Part shown: positions 25,496 to 37,547 of the stretch, piece by piece
How positions within the stretch are numbered: the stretch's first letter is position 1
How the letters are laid out: each line of letters starts with the position of its first letter
Assembly (NCBI RefSeq): GCF_002005565.1
Contig: NZ_BDJC01000023.1
Coordinates: forward strand, 1-64,000
Direction: 5' to 3'
DNA: 64,000 nucleotides
Source of the DNA: Streptomyces sp. JHA26
GTDB taxonomy: Bacteria > Actinomycetota > Actinomycetes > Streptomycetales > Streptomycetaceae
The notes under the pieces: generated by a model
What the model saw: the letters and a program-made list of their open reading frames with translations, nothing else
Database searches by the model: none
Told to the model about the DNA's origin: nothing
Position numbers and translations under genes: made by a program

Positions 25496-26650
25496 GTGGA
25501 TCCGACACCCGCCCAGCCCCAGCAGCCGTCCCCGTCCCAGGCGCAGTCCCACCACGCCTCGCACGACCGGGAGATAGAGACCCTCGCCGAGTTCGACGAG
25601 GTCGTCTCCGCGCGCGGCACCCTCGCCCACCACCGCGTCCAGGCCGTCGACCTGACGGACCGTACGGACGCCCTGCTCTCCACGGACCCCACGGGCGCCG
25701 TCTTCCTCGGCTGCCCGATGGCCCCCGAGGCGGCGGCCCGGGTGCGCGCCGCCGGGGCCCTGGTCTTCCCGCCGATACCGGGCCTGCCCTTCGACCCGTA
25801 CCGCGGACACGTCTACTCCCCCGACGAGTTGTACGCCTCCCTCGCCGACGGCTACGGGGCGACACCGGACGCGCTGGCCTACGACTGGTTCCAGCACACC
25901 AAGGCGGACGGGGACGTGTTCGCCTCCATGCTGCGCGCCGTCCACGACGACGCTGTCTCGGACGCGCTCGACGAACTCCTCGTCGGCGCGCGGGTGGTGG
26001 GCGTCATGGGCGGCCACGCCATGGCCCGCGGCACCGGCGCCTACGCGGGCGCCGCGCGTCTGGGGCGCGAGCTGACCCGCGCCGGGTTCACGGTGGCCAC
26101 CGGTGGCGGACCGGGCGCCATGGAGGCCGCGAACCTCGGCGCGTACGCGGCCCCGTTCCACGACGGCATGCTGGACGACGCCCTGTCGCTCCTCGCGAAG
26201 GTCGCCTCGTTCACGCCGTCGGTCACCGACTGGGCGCGCTCCGCCCTCGAGGTGCGTGAGCGCTGGCCCGGGGGCGGTGCCTCGGTCGGCATCCCGACCT
26301 GGTTCTACGGCCACGAGCCGCCGAACGCCTTCGCGGCGCACATCGCCAAGTACTTCGCCAACGCCACCCGCGAGGACGGCCTGCTGGCGCGCTCGACCGC
26401 GGGCGTGGTGTTCCTGCCGGGCGCCGCCGGCACCGTGCAGGAGGTCTTCGACAACGCGACGCCGAACTACTACGAGTCGCGGGGCGAGCCCACCCCCATG
26501 GTGCTCGTGGACCGGGCGCACTGGACGCGGACGCTGCCGGTCTGGCCGCTGCTGACGTCACTGGCCGAGGGGCGGTCCATGGAGTCCCGGATCACCCTGG
26601 TGGACCGGATCGAGGAGGTCCCCGACGCGCTGAAACGTCTCGGCGGTTAA
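25496..26650 (+). CDS. LOG-family-like Rossmann-fold protein
   Basis: A 384-residue protein with a Gln/Ser-rich N-terminus. The Rossmann core holds VVGVMGGHAMARG, VATGGGPGAMEAANLGA and VVFLPGAAGTVQEVFDN. In cytokinin-activating LOG phosphoribohydrolases the last motif is PGGxGTxxE; here the second Gly is Ala, while the Glu is kept. Long LOG-like proteins of this kind are common in actinobacteria without an assigned substrate; nucleotide 5'-monophosphate binding is the best guess. GTG start at 25496, ending at TAA before a promoter-rich spacer. Confidence 0.75.
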   Translation: MDPTPAQPQQPSPSQAQSHHASHDREIETLAEFDEVVSARGTLAHHRVQAVDLTDRTDALLSTDPTGAVFLGCPMAPEAAARVRAAGALVFPPIPGLPFDPYRGHVYSPDELYASLADGYGATPDALAYDWFQHTKADGDVFASMLRAVHDDAVSDALDELLVGARVVGVMGGHAMARGTGAYAGAARLGRELTRAGFTVATGGGPGAMEAANLGAYAAPFHDGMLDDALSLLAKVASFTPSVTDWARSALEVRERWPGGGASVGIPTWFYGHEPPNAFAAHIAKYFANATREDGLLARSTAGVVFLPGAAGTVQEVFDNATPNYYESRGEPTPMVLVDRAHWTRTLPVWPLLTSLAEGRSMESRITLVDRIEEVPDALKRLGG

Positions 26651-26672
26651 TGAGAGAGTAAAGCCAACACCC

Positions 26673-26716
26673 TTGACAGGCATATGCGTTGACATTGCTT
26701 ATACACCGCTTATAGA
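26673..26716 (+). promoter_or_regulatory. Promoter with doubled elements upstream of LAETG protein
   Basis: TTGACA at 26689-26694, 16 bp, then TATAGA at 26711-26716 makes a strong housekeeping-type promoter. A second TTGACA lies at 26673-26678, and GCTTATA occurs twice, 11 bp apart (26697 and 26708). The leader to the GTG at 26820 is ~100 nt. This is unusually AT-rich for the window. Confidence 0.7.
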
Positions 26717-26819
26717 CCAGTGAGGCTCGTGGGTGTGCCGGTGGCGTCCGAGCAGACATCGGCGATGGCACCGGCACCCTCTCCACCCCCCGCATCCGCG
26801 ATTCCCGTAAAGGAAAAAC

Positions 26820-27530
26820 GTGGCAGTCCTGTCCATACTCAGCCGCACGGCGTCCCGCCGTAGCGTCCGTGCCCTCGGCGTCGCCTCGGCCACGGCGGCC
26901 CTCGCGATCGGCGCCGCCGGCAACGCCTTCGCCTGCAACATCGGTGAGTTCTCCGCCGCCGCCACGTGCGACGGCGGCAAGGGGGTCATCACCGTCACCG
27001 ACGTGGACCCCGCCGGCATCCCCGCCACCGTCACCGTGTACCTGGAGAACAACGGCGGCGACGCGCAGAAGATCGACGAGCAGGTGGTCAAGGGCTCCCG
27101 CGAGGGCAGCACCCTCACCTTCGCCGCGGACTGGAAGCCGAACGCCGAGTACCGCATCCACGTCAAGGCCGGCGGCTACGTCGACGAGGACATCAAGCCG
27201 AACCTCGTCACCCCGTCGACCCCCTGCACGACCGAGGACACGCCGTCCCCGACCCCGTCCCAGAGCTCGTCCGCCCCGGCCGAGGAGACGGAGACGCCGG
27301 CCCCGGCCCCGTCGCCGTCGGCCCCCGCCGCCTCGCAGAGCGAGAGCAGCGCCCCGGCCGCCGTGCCGAGCAACGCCCCGTCCCCGGCGGCCGGTGAGTC
27401 CAACCTCGCCGAGACCGGTGCCAACTCCAACACCGGCATGATCGTCGGCATCGCGGCGGCCCTCGTCGTCGTCGGTGGCGGCGCGGTCTTCTTCGGCCTG
27501 CGCCGTCGCGGGGCGAACAGCAGCAGCTGA
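26820..27530 (+). CDS. LAETG-anchored secreted surface protein
   Basis: A 236-residue cell-wall protein. Signal peptide ~1-38 ending NAFA; a small beta-rich domain (~40-135) with two Cys at its start ([13 protein letters not shown]) and one at TPCTT; a Ser/Pro/Glu/Ala wall-spanning stalk (~137-190); the sortase motif LAETG at 196-200; a hydrophobic helix ([20 protein letters not shown]) and the basic tail GLRRRG. LAxTG is the class E sortase recognition type of Streptomyces. GTG at 26820 follows AAAGGA. Has its own strong promoter and a palindromic terminator, so it is monocistronic. Binding role unknown. Confidence 0.85.
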   Translation: MAVLSILSRTASRRSVRALGVASATAALAIGAAGNAFACNIGEFSAAATCDGGKGVITVTDVDPAGIPATVTVYLENNGGDAQKIDEQVVKGSREGSTLTFAADWKPNAEYRIHVKAGGYVDEDIKPNLVTPSTPCTTEDTPSPTPSQSSSAPAEETETPAPAPSPSAPAASQSESSAPAAVPSNAPSPAAGESNLAETGANSNTGMIVGIAAALVVVGGGAVFFGLRRRGANSSS

Positions 27531-27552
27531 CGTCCCGTAGGAACCGTGCGAA

Positions 27553-27586
27553 CGGTGGCCCGTCCCCGGCCGGGGACGGGCCACCG
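27553..27586. terminator. Perfect palindromic bidirectional terminator
   Basis: A fully palindromic 34-bp element (CGGTGGCCCGTCCCCGG and its complement) between the convergent LAETG and mycothiol-dependent genes. It can fold as a ~15-bp stem in both transcripts and starts only 23 bp after the plus-strand stop and ~6 bp after the minus-strand stop. Confidence 0.85.
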
Positions 27587-27591
27587 GCGTG

Positions 27592-28428
27592 TCAGCCGAA
27601 CGAGGCCCGCTCCAGCCAGAACTCCAGCAACTCCCGCTCGCCGAGCACCTCGATGCCGGGGGCGTCCAGCGGCAGCCTGCGGTAGAAGGCGAGCATGACG
27701 TCCGTCAGGGGCCCCCGCAGGGCGACCGTCGCCTTCCCGTGGCCGCGGCGCCAGGTGAAGCCGTCCTCGTCGAGCTCGATCAGCCTCCCCCACCCTTCGG
27801 CCGGGGGGACCCCCGTCCCGCTCCGCCCGGCGTTCGGCCCGGGGTCGGTGTCGGTGGCGTGCAGGTGGATGCTCCGGCCGGGCCCGCGCAGTTCGTTCGC
27901 CTCGGGGTCCGTGCCGGTCCGCCGTACGAACTCCACGATCTCCAGCCACTCGTCGATCGCGTCGGCGGCCACGTCCGGCGCGACCCGGTAGGGCCGGCCG
28001 ACGGTGAGCACGGCGTCCGCGCGGTGGACGGTGATCTCGTGCGTCATCCGGCGCGCCCAGAAGCCCGCGTCGTGCCGCCACCCCCACGACCACACCTCGG
28101 CGTCCGGCCCGGCCTCGCGCAGCGCGTCGACGACCGCCTCGCCCGACTCCGCCAGCCAGGCGTCCAGCGCGGCCGCGTCGCCCCGGGCGTCGGGCCCCGT
28201 GGCGCCCGGCACCTGCTCGTCGGGGACGTTCTCCCGGGCCCGGGTGCGCACCAGCAGCTCCACCCAGCGCAGGGCGCCGCCCGTGTGCCGGAGCAGGTCC
28301 TCCAGCGACCAGTCCGGGCAGGTCGGGACGGTGGCGGAGAGATCGGTGCCGGAGGTCACCAGGTCCCTCAACTGCCCGACCTGGTGGGCTATCTCGTCGC
28401 AATAGCGCTCGTGTGCCAATGACGTCAT
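27592..28428 (-). CDS. Mycothiol-dependent maleylpyruvate isomerase-like (DinB-fold) protein
   Basis: A 278-residue protein of the actinobacterial MDMPI family. N-terminal four-helix DinB-like domain: VPTCPDWSLEDLLRHTGG with the metal His in LLRHTG and a second metal site in RRMTHEITVHRADA. A C-terminal domain begins near residue 150. Known relatives use mycothiol as cofactor for isomerisation or detoxification; the substrate here is unknown. ATG at 28428 (MTSLAHER) was chosen; an ATG three codons upstream exists. 24 bp downstream of the thiamine transporter ATPase gene on the same strand, so readthrough is possible. Confidence 0.8.
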   Translation of the reverse strand: MTSLAHERYCDEIAHQVGQLRDLVTSGTDLSATVPTCPDWSLEDLLRHTGGALRWVELLVRTRARENVPDEQVPGATGPDARGDAAALDAWLAESGEAVVDALREAGPDAEVWSWGWRHDAGFWARRMTHEITVHRADAVLTVGRPYRVAPDVAADAIDEWLEIVEFVRRTGTDPEANELRGPGRSIHLHATDTDPGPNAGRSGTGVPPAEGWGRLIELDEDGFTWRRGHGKATVALRGPLTDVMLAFYRRLPLDAPGIEVLGERELLEFWLERASFG

Positions 28429-28452
28429 GCGCCGCATCCTAGGAGCGGACGA

Positions 28453-29472
<1,020 letters not shown>

Positions 29473-29474
29473 CG

Positions 29475-31172
29475 CTAGAACTCCCCGCTCCGGTCGGTCC
29501 GCAGCCGCTCCAGCACCACGAGGGCCACGGCGCACACCACCATCAGAATCGTCGACAGGGCCATCGCCTGCCCGTAGTTCATGTCCCCGGGCCGCCCCAG
29601 CAGCCGGGCCACGGCGACCGGCAGCGTCGGGTTGTCGGGCCGCGCGATGAACACGGTCGCCCCGAACTCCCCCAGCGACACCGCGAAGGCGAACCCGGCG
29701 GCGATCAGCAGCGCCCGCCGCACCATCGGCAGGTCGACCTCCCGCCACACCCGCCACGGCGACGCCCCGAGCACCGCCGCCGCCTCCCGCAGCCGTACGT
29801 CCACCGCCCGCAGCACCGGCAGCATGGTCCGTACGACGAAGGGGACGCCGACCAGCGCCTGGGCGAGCGGCACCAGGATCCAGGAGGACCTGAGGTCCAG
29901 CGGGGGCTCGTCCAGGGCGATCAGGAACCCGAAGCCGACCGTCACGGCGGACACGCCGAGCGGCAGCATCAGCAGCGCGTCGAAGCCGCGCACCAGGCGG
30001 CCCGCGTCGCGCCGGGTCAGCGCGGCCGCCGCCAGGCCGCCGACGACCACGGCGACGGCGGTGGCGGCGACGGCGTACCGCAGGGAGTTGCCCACCGCCT
30101 CGATCGGCGGGACGAGGAACGTGCCGCCGTCCTCGTGGGTCAGGGCCCGGTAGTAGCCGAGCCCGCCGGCACCGAACGACCGCTGGACCAGCACGGCGAG
30201 CGGCAGCACGACGAGGACGGCGACGGTGACGAGCACGCCCGTCAGCAACGCCCACTGCCCCGCCCCGCGCGGCCGGTGCGCGGTGCGGGAGGCGTCCACC
30301 AGCCGCAGGGCCGTCTCGCGCCGCCGTACCGTCCAGGCGTGCACGGCGAGGATGACGCAGACCGCGGCGAACTGGATCAGCGTCAGCACGGCGGCCGCGG
30401 ACAGGTCGAAGGTCTGGGAGGTCTGCCGGTAGATCTCCACCTCCAGGGTGGAGAAGGTGGGCCCGCCGAGGATCTGGACGACGCCGAAGGAGGTGAAGGT
30501 GAACAGGAAGACCATCAGCGCGGCGGCGGCCACGGCGGGCGCGAGCGCCGGCAGGGTGACCCGTCGCCAGGCCCGCAGGGGCGAGGCGCCGAGCATCCGC
30601 GCGGCCTCCTCCTGCCGCGGGTCGAGCTGCGCCCACAGCCCGCCGACGGTGCGCACGACGACGGCGTAGTTGAAGAAGACGTGCGCGAGCAGGATGGCCC
30701 ACACCGTGGTGTCCAGCCGGACGCCCCACAGCTCGTCGAGCAGCCCGCCCCGCCCGACGAGCGCGAGGAACGCCGTGCCCACCACGACCGTCGGCAGTAC
30801 GAACGGCACGGTCACCACGGCCCGCAGCACCTGTCTGCCGGGGAAGTCGAGGCGGGCGAGGACGTACGCGCCGGGCAGGGCGACCAGCAGGGTGAGCGCG
30901 GTGGACGCGAGGGCCTGCCAGGTGGTGAACCACAGCACGTGCCGGACGTCGGGCTGGGCCAGCACGTCACCGATCCGCCCGAACCGCCAGACGCCGTCGA
31001 CCTCCAGACCGCGCGCGACGATCGCGGCGACGGGATAGGCGAAGAAGACCGCGAAGAACGCCACCGGCACCGCCATGAGGGCGAGCCGTGCCGCGTTCCC
31101 GCGCACGGTCCCCGCCGGCTTCACCGCCGCCGTCTTCACCGCCTTCGCCGCCTGCTTCTCTTCGCGGCTCAC
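29475..31172 (-). CDS. thiP: Thiamine ABC transporter permease, fused double-domain (ThiP-like)
   Basis: A 565-residue protein holding two permease domains in one chain, as in ThiP and FbpB. Each half has about six helices and an EAA loop: EEAARMLGASPLRAWRRVTLP in the first half and REAAAVLGASPWRVWREVDLP in the second. The first ~30 residues are Lys/Ala-rich and cytoplasmic. GTG at 31172 overlaps the binding-protein stop (GTGA); the open frame extends to 32336 but only as a shadow of that gene. Forms the membrane pore with ThiQ. Confidence 0.84.
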   Translation of the reverse strand: MSREEKQAAKAVKTAAVKPAGTVRGNAARLALMAVPVAFFAVFFAYPVAAIVARGLEVDGVWRFGRIGDVLAQPDVRHVLWFTTWQALASTALTLLVALPGAYVLARLDFPGRQVLRAVVTVPFVLPTVVVGTAFLALVGRGGLLDELWGVRLDTTVWAILLAHVFFNYAVVVRTVGGLWAQLDPRQEEAARMLGASPLRAWRRVTLPALAPAVAAAALMVFLFTFTSFGVVQILGGPTFSTLEVEIYRQTSQTFDLSAAAVLTLIQFAAVCVILAVHAWTVRRRETALRLVDASRTAHRPRGAGQWALLTGVLVTVAVLVVLPLAVLVQRSFGAGGLGYYRALTHEDGGTFLVPPIEAVGNSLRYAVAATAVAVVVGGLAAAALTRRDAGRLVRGFDALLMLPLGVSAVTVGFGFLIALDEPPLDLRSSWILVPLAQALVGVPFVVRTMLPVLRAVDVRLREAAAVLGASPWRVWREVDLPMVRRALLIAAGFAFAVSLGEFGATVFIARPDNPTLPVAVARLLGRPGDMNYGQAMALSTILMVVCAVALVVLERLRTDRSGEF

Positions 31173-32260
31173 TTCAGGACGAGCGAGGTCCACGACTTGA
31201 CCCACCGGTCGCGGTTGTCGGCGATCTTCGCCGGGTCGAGGGTCTGCGGGTCCTTCGCCTGCGGCCCGGACTTCGAGAACACCTCGGGGACCCGCGCGTC
31301 CTTCCGCACCGGGTAGACGAACATGTTCAGCGGCATGTCCTCCTGGAAGGACTTGCTCAGCAGGAAGTCGAGGAGCGCCTTGCCGCCCTCGGGGTTCTTC
31401 GCGTTGCTGAGCAGGCCCGCGTACTCGACCTGCCGGAAGCAGGTGCCGTCGGCGACGCCCGTGGGGGCGGTGGCCGGCTGCGGGTCGGCGTAGACGACCT
31501 CGGCGGGCGGGGAGGAGGCGTAGGAGACGACGAGGGGACGGTCGCCCTTGGCCTTCTTGCCGCCGGCCGAGCCGGAGAACTCCTCGTCGTAGGCCTGCTC
31601 CCAGCTGTCGACGACCTTGACGCCGTTCGCCTTGAGCTTCTTCCAGTAGCCCTCCCACCCGTCGTCGCCGTACTTCGCGGCGGTGCCGAGCAGGAAGCCG
31701 AGGCCGGGCGAGGAGCTGCCGGCGTTCTCGGTGACGAGCAGGTCCTTGTACTCGGGCTTCACCAGGTCGTCGAAGGACCGGGGCGGGGTCAGCCCGTGCT
31801 TCTCGAAGTACGCCTTGTCGTAGTTGACGCAGATGTCGCCGGTGTCGACGGGCGTGACCCGGTGCTCGTCCTGGTCGGTCCGGTACTCGGGCTCGACCTG
31901 GTCGGAGCCCTTCGCCTCGTACGGCTGGAACAGGCCGTTGTCGAGCGCGCGGGACAGCAGGGTGTTGTCGACGCCGAAGAAGACGTCGCCCTGCGGGTTG
32001 TCCTTGGTGAGGATGGCCTTGTTGACGGCCTGGCCCGCGTCGCCGTCCTCCAGGACCGTGACCTTGTAGCCCGACTCCTTCTCGAAGGCGGCGATGACGT
32101 CCTTGGAGGCGGCCCACGAGTCGTGACTGACGAGGGTCACGGTCCTCGAGCCGCCGGAGCCGCTGCCGTCGGCGTCGTCGGACGACGATCCGCAGGCGGC
32201 CAGCGTGCCGACCATGCCGAGTCCGACGGCCAGGACACTGACCTTCTTGGTGATGCTCAC
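31169..32260 (-). CDS. thiB: Thiamine-binding lipoprotein of ABC importer (ThiB-like)
   Basis: A 363-residue solute-binding protein. Signal with lipobox LAAC (Cys23) followed by a Ser/Asp/Gly linker. The mature domain opens RTVTLVSHDSWAASKDVIAAFEKESGYKV and contains NPQGDVFFGVDNTLLSRALD and GLFQPYEA, the pattern of ThiB/TbpA and iron-binding FbpA proteins. The TPP riboswitch upstream decides for thiamine. GTG at 32260 is preceded by AGGAGGAA at ideal spacing. First gene of thiBPQ. Confidence 0.85.
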   Translation of the reverse strand: MSITKKVSVLAVGLGMVGTLAACGSSSDDADGSGSGGSRTVTLVSHDSWAASKDVIAAFEKESGYKVTVLEDGDAGQAVNKAILTKDNPQGDVFFGVDNTLLSRALDNGLFQPYEAKGSDQVEPEYRTDQDEHRVTPVDTGDICVNYDKAYFEKHGLTPPRSFDDLVKPEYKDLLVTENAGSSSPGLGFLLGTAAKYGDDGWEGYWKKLKANGVKVVDSWEQAYDEEFSGSAGGKKAKGDRPLVVSYASSPPAEVVYADPQPATAPTGVADGTCFRQVEYAGLLSNAKNPEGGKALLDFLLSKSFQEDMPLNMFVYPVRKDARVPEVFSKSGPQAKDPQTLDPAKIADNRDRWVKSWTSLVLK

Positions 32261-32295
32261 TGGATTCCTCCTGGGTGACCAGGAGAAGACGCGGC

Positions 32296-32330
32296 CCCGC
32301 CCGGGACCCCTGGCGAGGGTCCCGGGCAGG
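32296..32330 (-). terminator. Riboswitch expression-platform hairpin
   Basis: GCCCGGGACCC (32299-32309) pairs with GGGTCCCGGGC (32317-32327), loop 7 nt, extended by three outer G-C pairs after a mismatch. It lies between the TPP aptamer and the thiB start, where a transcription terminator would act. A second small stem (CCTGG/CCAGG) directly abuts the AGGAGG ribosome site. Confidence 0.7.
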
Positions 32331-32351
32331 GCGCAACAGCTCGAGTGGTGA

Positions 32352-32440
32352 CCGATCTCCCTACCCAGAATGACCTGGGCCAGGTTCGGAGGGTCTGCGG
32401 CCGGTGCCGCACTCTCAGCGCTGTGGCGCTCCCCTGTCGG
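32352..32440 (-). ncRNA. TPP riboswitch (THI element) of the thiBPQ operon
   Basis: On the minus strand the 89-nt aptamer shows all conserved blocks: CCGA...UCGG closing stem, ACAGGGGAGC, CUGAGAGUGCGGC (T-loop-like pyrimidine sensor), GACCCUCCGAACCUG and GGGUAGGGAGA (pyrophosphate sensor). It begins 43 nt after the rlmN stop on the opposite side and ends ~90 nt before thiB. Binding of thiamine pyrophosphate should switch off the importer. Confidence 0.95.
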
Positions 32441-32483
32441 AATATGAAGATGTGACTGTACTGGCGTACTTCCGCCGGTCAGG

Positions 32484-33596
32484 TTACCGCTCGCTCGCGG
32501 CGAGCTGACCACACGCCCCGTCGATCTCCTGTCCACGGGTGTCCCGGATCGTCACCGGCACACCGTGCGCCGCGATCGCCTCCACGAACGCCTTCTCGTC
32601 CTCGGGCCGCGAGGCGGTCCACTTCGAACCCGGCGTCGGGTTGAGCGGGATGAGGTTGACGTGCACCGGCTTGCCCTTGAGCAGCCGGCCGAGCCGGTCG
32701 CCGCGCCACGCCTGGTCGTTGATGTCGCGGATCAGCGCGTACTCGATGGACAGCCGGCGTCCGGACTTCGCCGCGTACTCGAGGCCGGCGTCGAGGACCT
32801 CGCGCACCTTCCACCGCGTGTTCACGGGGACGAGGGTGTCGCGCAGCTCGTCGTCGGGGGCGTGCAGGGAGATGGCGAGACGGCACTTGAAGCCCTCGTC
32901 GGCGAACCGGTGGATCGCCGGGACCAGGCCGACCGTGGAGACGGTGATGCCCCGCTGGGACAGCCCCAGCCCGTCGGGTTCGGGGTCGGTGAGGCGGCGG
33001 ATGGCCCCGACGACCCGGTTGTAGTTGGCGAGGGGCTCGCCCATGCCCATGAAGACGATGTTGCTCAGCCGCGCGGGGCCGCCGGGGACCTCGCCGTCCC
33101 TGAGCGCCCGCATGCCGTCGACGATCTGGTGCACGATCTCGGCGGTGGACAGGTTCCGGTCGAGGCCGGCCTGTCCGGTGGCGCAGAAGGGGCAGTTCAT
33201 GCCGCAGCCCGCCTGGGAGCTGATGCACATGGTCACCCGGTCCGGGTAGCGCATGAGCACGGACTCGACGAGCGTCCCGTCGAACAGCTTCCACAGCGTC
33301 TTGCGGGTGGTGCCCTGGTCGGTCGACAGGTGCCGGACGACCGTCATCAGCTCGGGCAGCAGTGCGTCCCGCAGCCCCTCGCGCGAGCCGGCGGGGATGT
33401 CGGTCCACTGCTCGGGGTCGTGGGCGTACCGCGCGAAGTAGTGCTGCGAGAGCTGCTTCGCGCGGAACGGCTTCTCCCCGATCGCGGCGACGGCCTCCTT
33501 GCGCTCGGCAGGCGTGAGATCGGCGAGATGCCGCGGCGGCTTCTTGGCTCCGCGCGGGGCGACGAAGGTCAGCTCACCGGGGACGGGACGGGCCAC
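32484..33596 (-). CDS. rlmN: Dual-specificity 23S rRNA/tRNA adenine-C2 methyltransferase
   Basis: A 370-residue radical SAM enzyme methylating C2 of A2503 in 23S rRNA and A37 in some tRNAs. The [4Fe-4S] motif is CGMNCPFC; downstream are [15 protein letters not shown] and the C-terminal [12 protein letters not shown]. The methyl-carrying Cys is in [17 protein letters not shown] at 33596 (VARPVPGEL) was chosen because GAGGAG lies ten bases upstream; ATG 33614 has no ribosome site. Separated from cdsA by a spacer with a strong hairpin, so it has its own promoter. Confidence 0.93.
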   Translation of the reverse strand: MARPVPGELTFVAPRGAKKPPRHLADLTPAERKEAVAAIGEKPFRAKQLSQHYFARYAHDPEQWTDIPAGSREGLRDALLPELMTVVRHLSTDQGTTRKTLWKLFDGTLVESVLMRYPDRVTMCISSQAGCGMNCPFCATGQAGLDRNLSTAEIVHQIVDGMRALRDGEVPGGPARLSNIVFMGMGEPLANYNRVVGAIRRLTDPEPDGLGLSQRGITVSTVGLVPAIHRFADEGFKCRLAISLHAPDDELRDTLVPVNTRWKVREVLDAGLEYAAKSGRRLSIEYALIRDINDQAWRGDRLGRLLKGKPVHVNLIPLNPTPGSKWTASRPEDEKAFVEAIAAHGVPVTIRDTRGQEIDGACGQLAASER

Positions 33597-33715
33597 TGTC
33601 GGACAACTCCTCATGACGACGGGCCTGTGGCAACCCCGCGTCGGCGGGGACAACGGCAGGGCCATGCCGAAGCCAGGAGACCTCAATGGGACGTCCCCGC
33701 GTCGGCGGAGACGAT

Positions 33716-33750
33716 GGAAGGGCCCGCGGCCGTACGCCGCGGGCCCTTCC
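33716..33750 (-). terminator. Strong hairpin downstream of cdsA
   Basis: Perfect 15-bp inverted repeat (GGAAGGGCCCGCGGC and its complement) with a 5-nt loop, 18 bp after the cdsA stop. Just to its left the sequence CCCCGCGTCGGCGG occurs twice (near 33636 and 33695), each able to form a 6-bp stem. Confidence 0.85.
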
Positions 33751-33767
33751 AGACTACCCGACCGTCG

Positions 33768-34916
33768 TCAACCCGCCCCGACGAAGATCACCAGCAGCAG
33801 CCACACCACCGGCGCCGTCGGCAGGAGCGAGTCCAGGCGGTCCATGATGCCGCCGTGGCCCGGCAGCAGCGTGCCCATGTCCTTGATGCCCAGGTCCCGC
33901 TTGATCATGGACTCGCCGAGGTCGCCCAGCGTGGCGCTGGCCGCGACCGCGAGGCCGAGCAACAGGCCCTGCCACCACTGGCCGTCGTCGATCAGGAACT
34001 GCACGCACAGCGCGCCCGCCGCCATCGCGAAGGTCACCGCTCCGAGCAGGCCCTCGCGGGTCTTGCCGGGGCTGATGCGCGGGGCGAGCTTGGTCCTGCC
34101 GAAGCGCCAGCCGACCGCGTACGCGCCGGTGTCGCTGACGACCGTCAGTATCAGGAAGACCAGCACGCGCCAGGCGCCGTCGTCGGCCGCCAGCATCATG
34201 GCGACGAACGTGGCCAGGAAGGGCACGTAGAAGGCCGAGAACAGGCCCGCCGTGACGTCCTTGAGGTAGCCCTCCGGCGGTCCGGTCATCCGCCACGCGA
34301 GGACCGCCAGCGCCGTGAGCGCCATGGCGACCCACGCGCCCTCGGCGCCGCGCACGTACCCGGCGACGACCATCGCCGCGCCGCCGACCGCGAGCGGCAC
34401 GAGGGGCGCCTTGATGTCCTTGCGCTCCTGGAGCCGTGTGGTCAGCTCCCACAGGCCCACCACGACGGCTGTCGCGATGACACCGACGAAGACGGCCTTG
34501 ACGACGAACAGCGACGCGATGATCACCGCGCCGAGCCCGACGCCGACCCCTATCGCGGCGCCCAGGTCGCGCCCCGCGCTCTTCTTCTGCGGCTGCGGCT
34601 GCGGCTGCGCCGGCTGCTGGGCGTCGGGCATGGGCTCCGGATTCTGCGGCACCGCCGCATACGGCTGCGCCGACGGGGTGTCGTCGCGGAACGGCTCGTC
34701 TCGGAACAGGGGGCCGCTCAGCCGAGCGGCCCCCTGGTCGTCATCCTGGTCTCCGCCGTGTTCGGGCACGTCGGGCACGATGGGCATGGGGCGAGTCTGC
34801 TGCGCGTTGTACGCATCGTACGCGGGACCCGCCGGGGCCGTCCCCTGGGCAGGCCCCTGGTCGGACGGCCCCCAGTACCCGGCTTGTGGCGGCGCTCCCC
34901 AGGAAGAGTCGTTCAT
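33768..34916 (-). CDS. cdsA: Phosphatidate cytidylyltransferase
   Basis: A 382-residue membrane enzyme making CDP-diacylglycerol from CTP and phosphatidate. The C-terminal signature ESMIKRDLGIKDMGTLLPGHGGIMDRLDS holds the Lys-Arg and Lys-Asp residues typical of CdsA; about eight helices precede it. An unusual ~110-residue Pro/Gln/Asp-rich cytoplasmic N-terminus (QPAQPQPQPQ) is longer than in most bacteria but normal for Streptomyces. ATG at 34916 overlaps the frr stop (TGATG), so the two are coupled. Confidence 0.92.
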   Translation of the reverse strand: MNDSSWGAPPQAGYWGPSDQGPAQGTAPAGPAYDAYNAQQTRPMPIVPDVPEHGGDQDDDQGAARLSGPLFRDEPFRDDTPSAQPYAAVPQNPEPMPDAQQPAQPQPQPQKKSAGRDLGAAIGVGVGLGAVIIASLFVVKAVFVGVIATAVVVGLWELTTRLQERKDIKAPLVPLAVGGAAMVVAGYVRGAEGAWVAMALTALAVLAWRMTGPPEGYLKDVTAGLFSAFYVPFLATFVAMMLAADDGAWRVLVFLILTVVSDTGAYAVGWRFGRTKLAPRISPGKTREGLLGAVTFAMAAGALCVQFLIDDGQWWQGLLLGLAVAASATLGDLGESMIKRDLGIKDMGTLLPGHGGIMDRLDSLLPTAPVVWLLLVIFVGAG

Positions 34917-35473
34917 CAGACCTCGAGCAGTTCGGCTTCCTTGTGCTTCAGGAGCTCGTCCACCTGGGCGACGTACTTGGCCGTGGTGTCGTCGAGCTCC
35001 TTCTCCGCGCGGCGGCCCTCGTCCTCGCCGACCTCGCCGTCCTTGACCATCTTGTCGATGGTGTCCTTGGCCTTGCGGCGCACGGAGCGGATGGACACCT
35101 TGGCGTCCTCGCCCTTGGCCTTGGCGACCTTGATGTAGTCGCGGCGGCGCTCCTCGGTGAGCTCGGGGAACACCACCCGGATGATGTTGCCGTCGTTGCT
35201 GGGGTTCACGCCCAGGTCGGAGTCGCGGATCGCCTGCTCGATGTTGCGCAGGGCGCTCTTGTCGAACGGCGTCACCACGGCCATGCGCGGCTCGGGCACG
35301 GAGAACGAGGCCAGCTGGTTGATCGGCGTCAGCGCGCCGTAGTAGTCGGCCACGATCTTGTTGAACATCGCCGGGTGCGCACGGCCGGTGCGGATCGCGG
35401 CGAAGTCCTCCTTGGCGACCACGACGGCCTTCTCCATCTTCTCCTCGGCCTCGAGGAGGGTCTCTTCGATCAC
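34916..35473 (-). CDS. frr: Ribosome recycling factor
   Basis: A 185-residue RRF, the standard length. Starts [16 protein letters not shown]; contains [13 protein letters not shown], the conserved hinge/tip region [17 protein letters not shown] and the long C-terminal helix. Splits post-termination ribosomes with EF-G. GTG at 35473 has AGGAG six bases upstream. The frame stays open 114 nt or more further upstream, giving an Ala/Pro/Thr-rich extension that I regard as leader. Confidence 0.95.
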   Translation of the reverse strand: MIEETLLEAEEKMEKAVVVAKEDFAAIRTGRAHPAMFNKIVADYYGALTPINQLASFSVPEPRMAVVTPFDKSALRNIEQAIRDSDLGVNPSNDGNIIRVVFPELTEERRRDYIKVAKAKGEDAKVSIRSVRRKAKDTIDKMVKDGEVGEDEGRRAEKELDDTTAKYVAQVDELLKHKEAELLEV

Positions 35474-35654
35474 CACTTGCTCCTGCGTGTCTTGAGTAGG
35501 CCCGGCTGCGGATCCTGTCGGAGCCGCGGCCGGCTGCGTCGCGTCTTCTTCCTGCACGGTTCCCGACCGGCGGGACATTGTCCATCCCCCGGCCCGGCCC
35601 CGTCCCGTCCGTCCCCCGGACAGGCGGCGTCCGTGGACAGGGGGTGTTCTCCGG

Positions 35655-37452
<1,798 letters not shown>

Positions 37453-37489
37453 GATTCCGGAATCTCTCTCGAAGTCTGAGGATCTACGG

Positions 37490-37528
37490 GCCGGACGGCG
37501 GGGACTGGTGTGGTCCCCGCCGTCCGGC
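37490..37528 (-). terminator. rpsB-tsf intergenic attenuator hairpin
   Basis: A perfect 16-bp inverted repeat (GCCGGACGGCGGGGAC and its complement) with a 7-nt loop, 20 bp after the rpsB stop and 38 bp before tsf. The genes are normally cotranscribed, so this is best read as a partial terminator that sets the S2:EF-Ts ratio. Confidence 0.82.
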
Positions 37529-37547
37529 ACCCGAAGGTGGTGAGGGG

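Noticed and set aside
27553..27586. Palindrome considered as an operator
   Set aside because: Position between two convergent genes, right after both stops, fits a bidirectional terminator better.
33768..35585. Apparent fusion of CdsA with an upstream 220-residue segment
   Set aside because: That segment is an off-frame reading of frr; cdsA has its own ATG at 34916 coupled to the frr stop.
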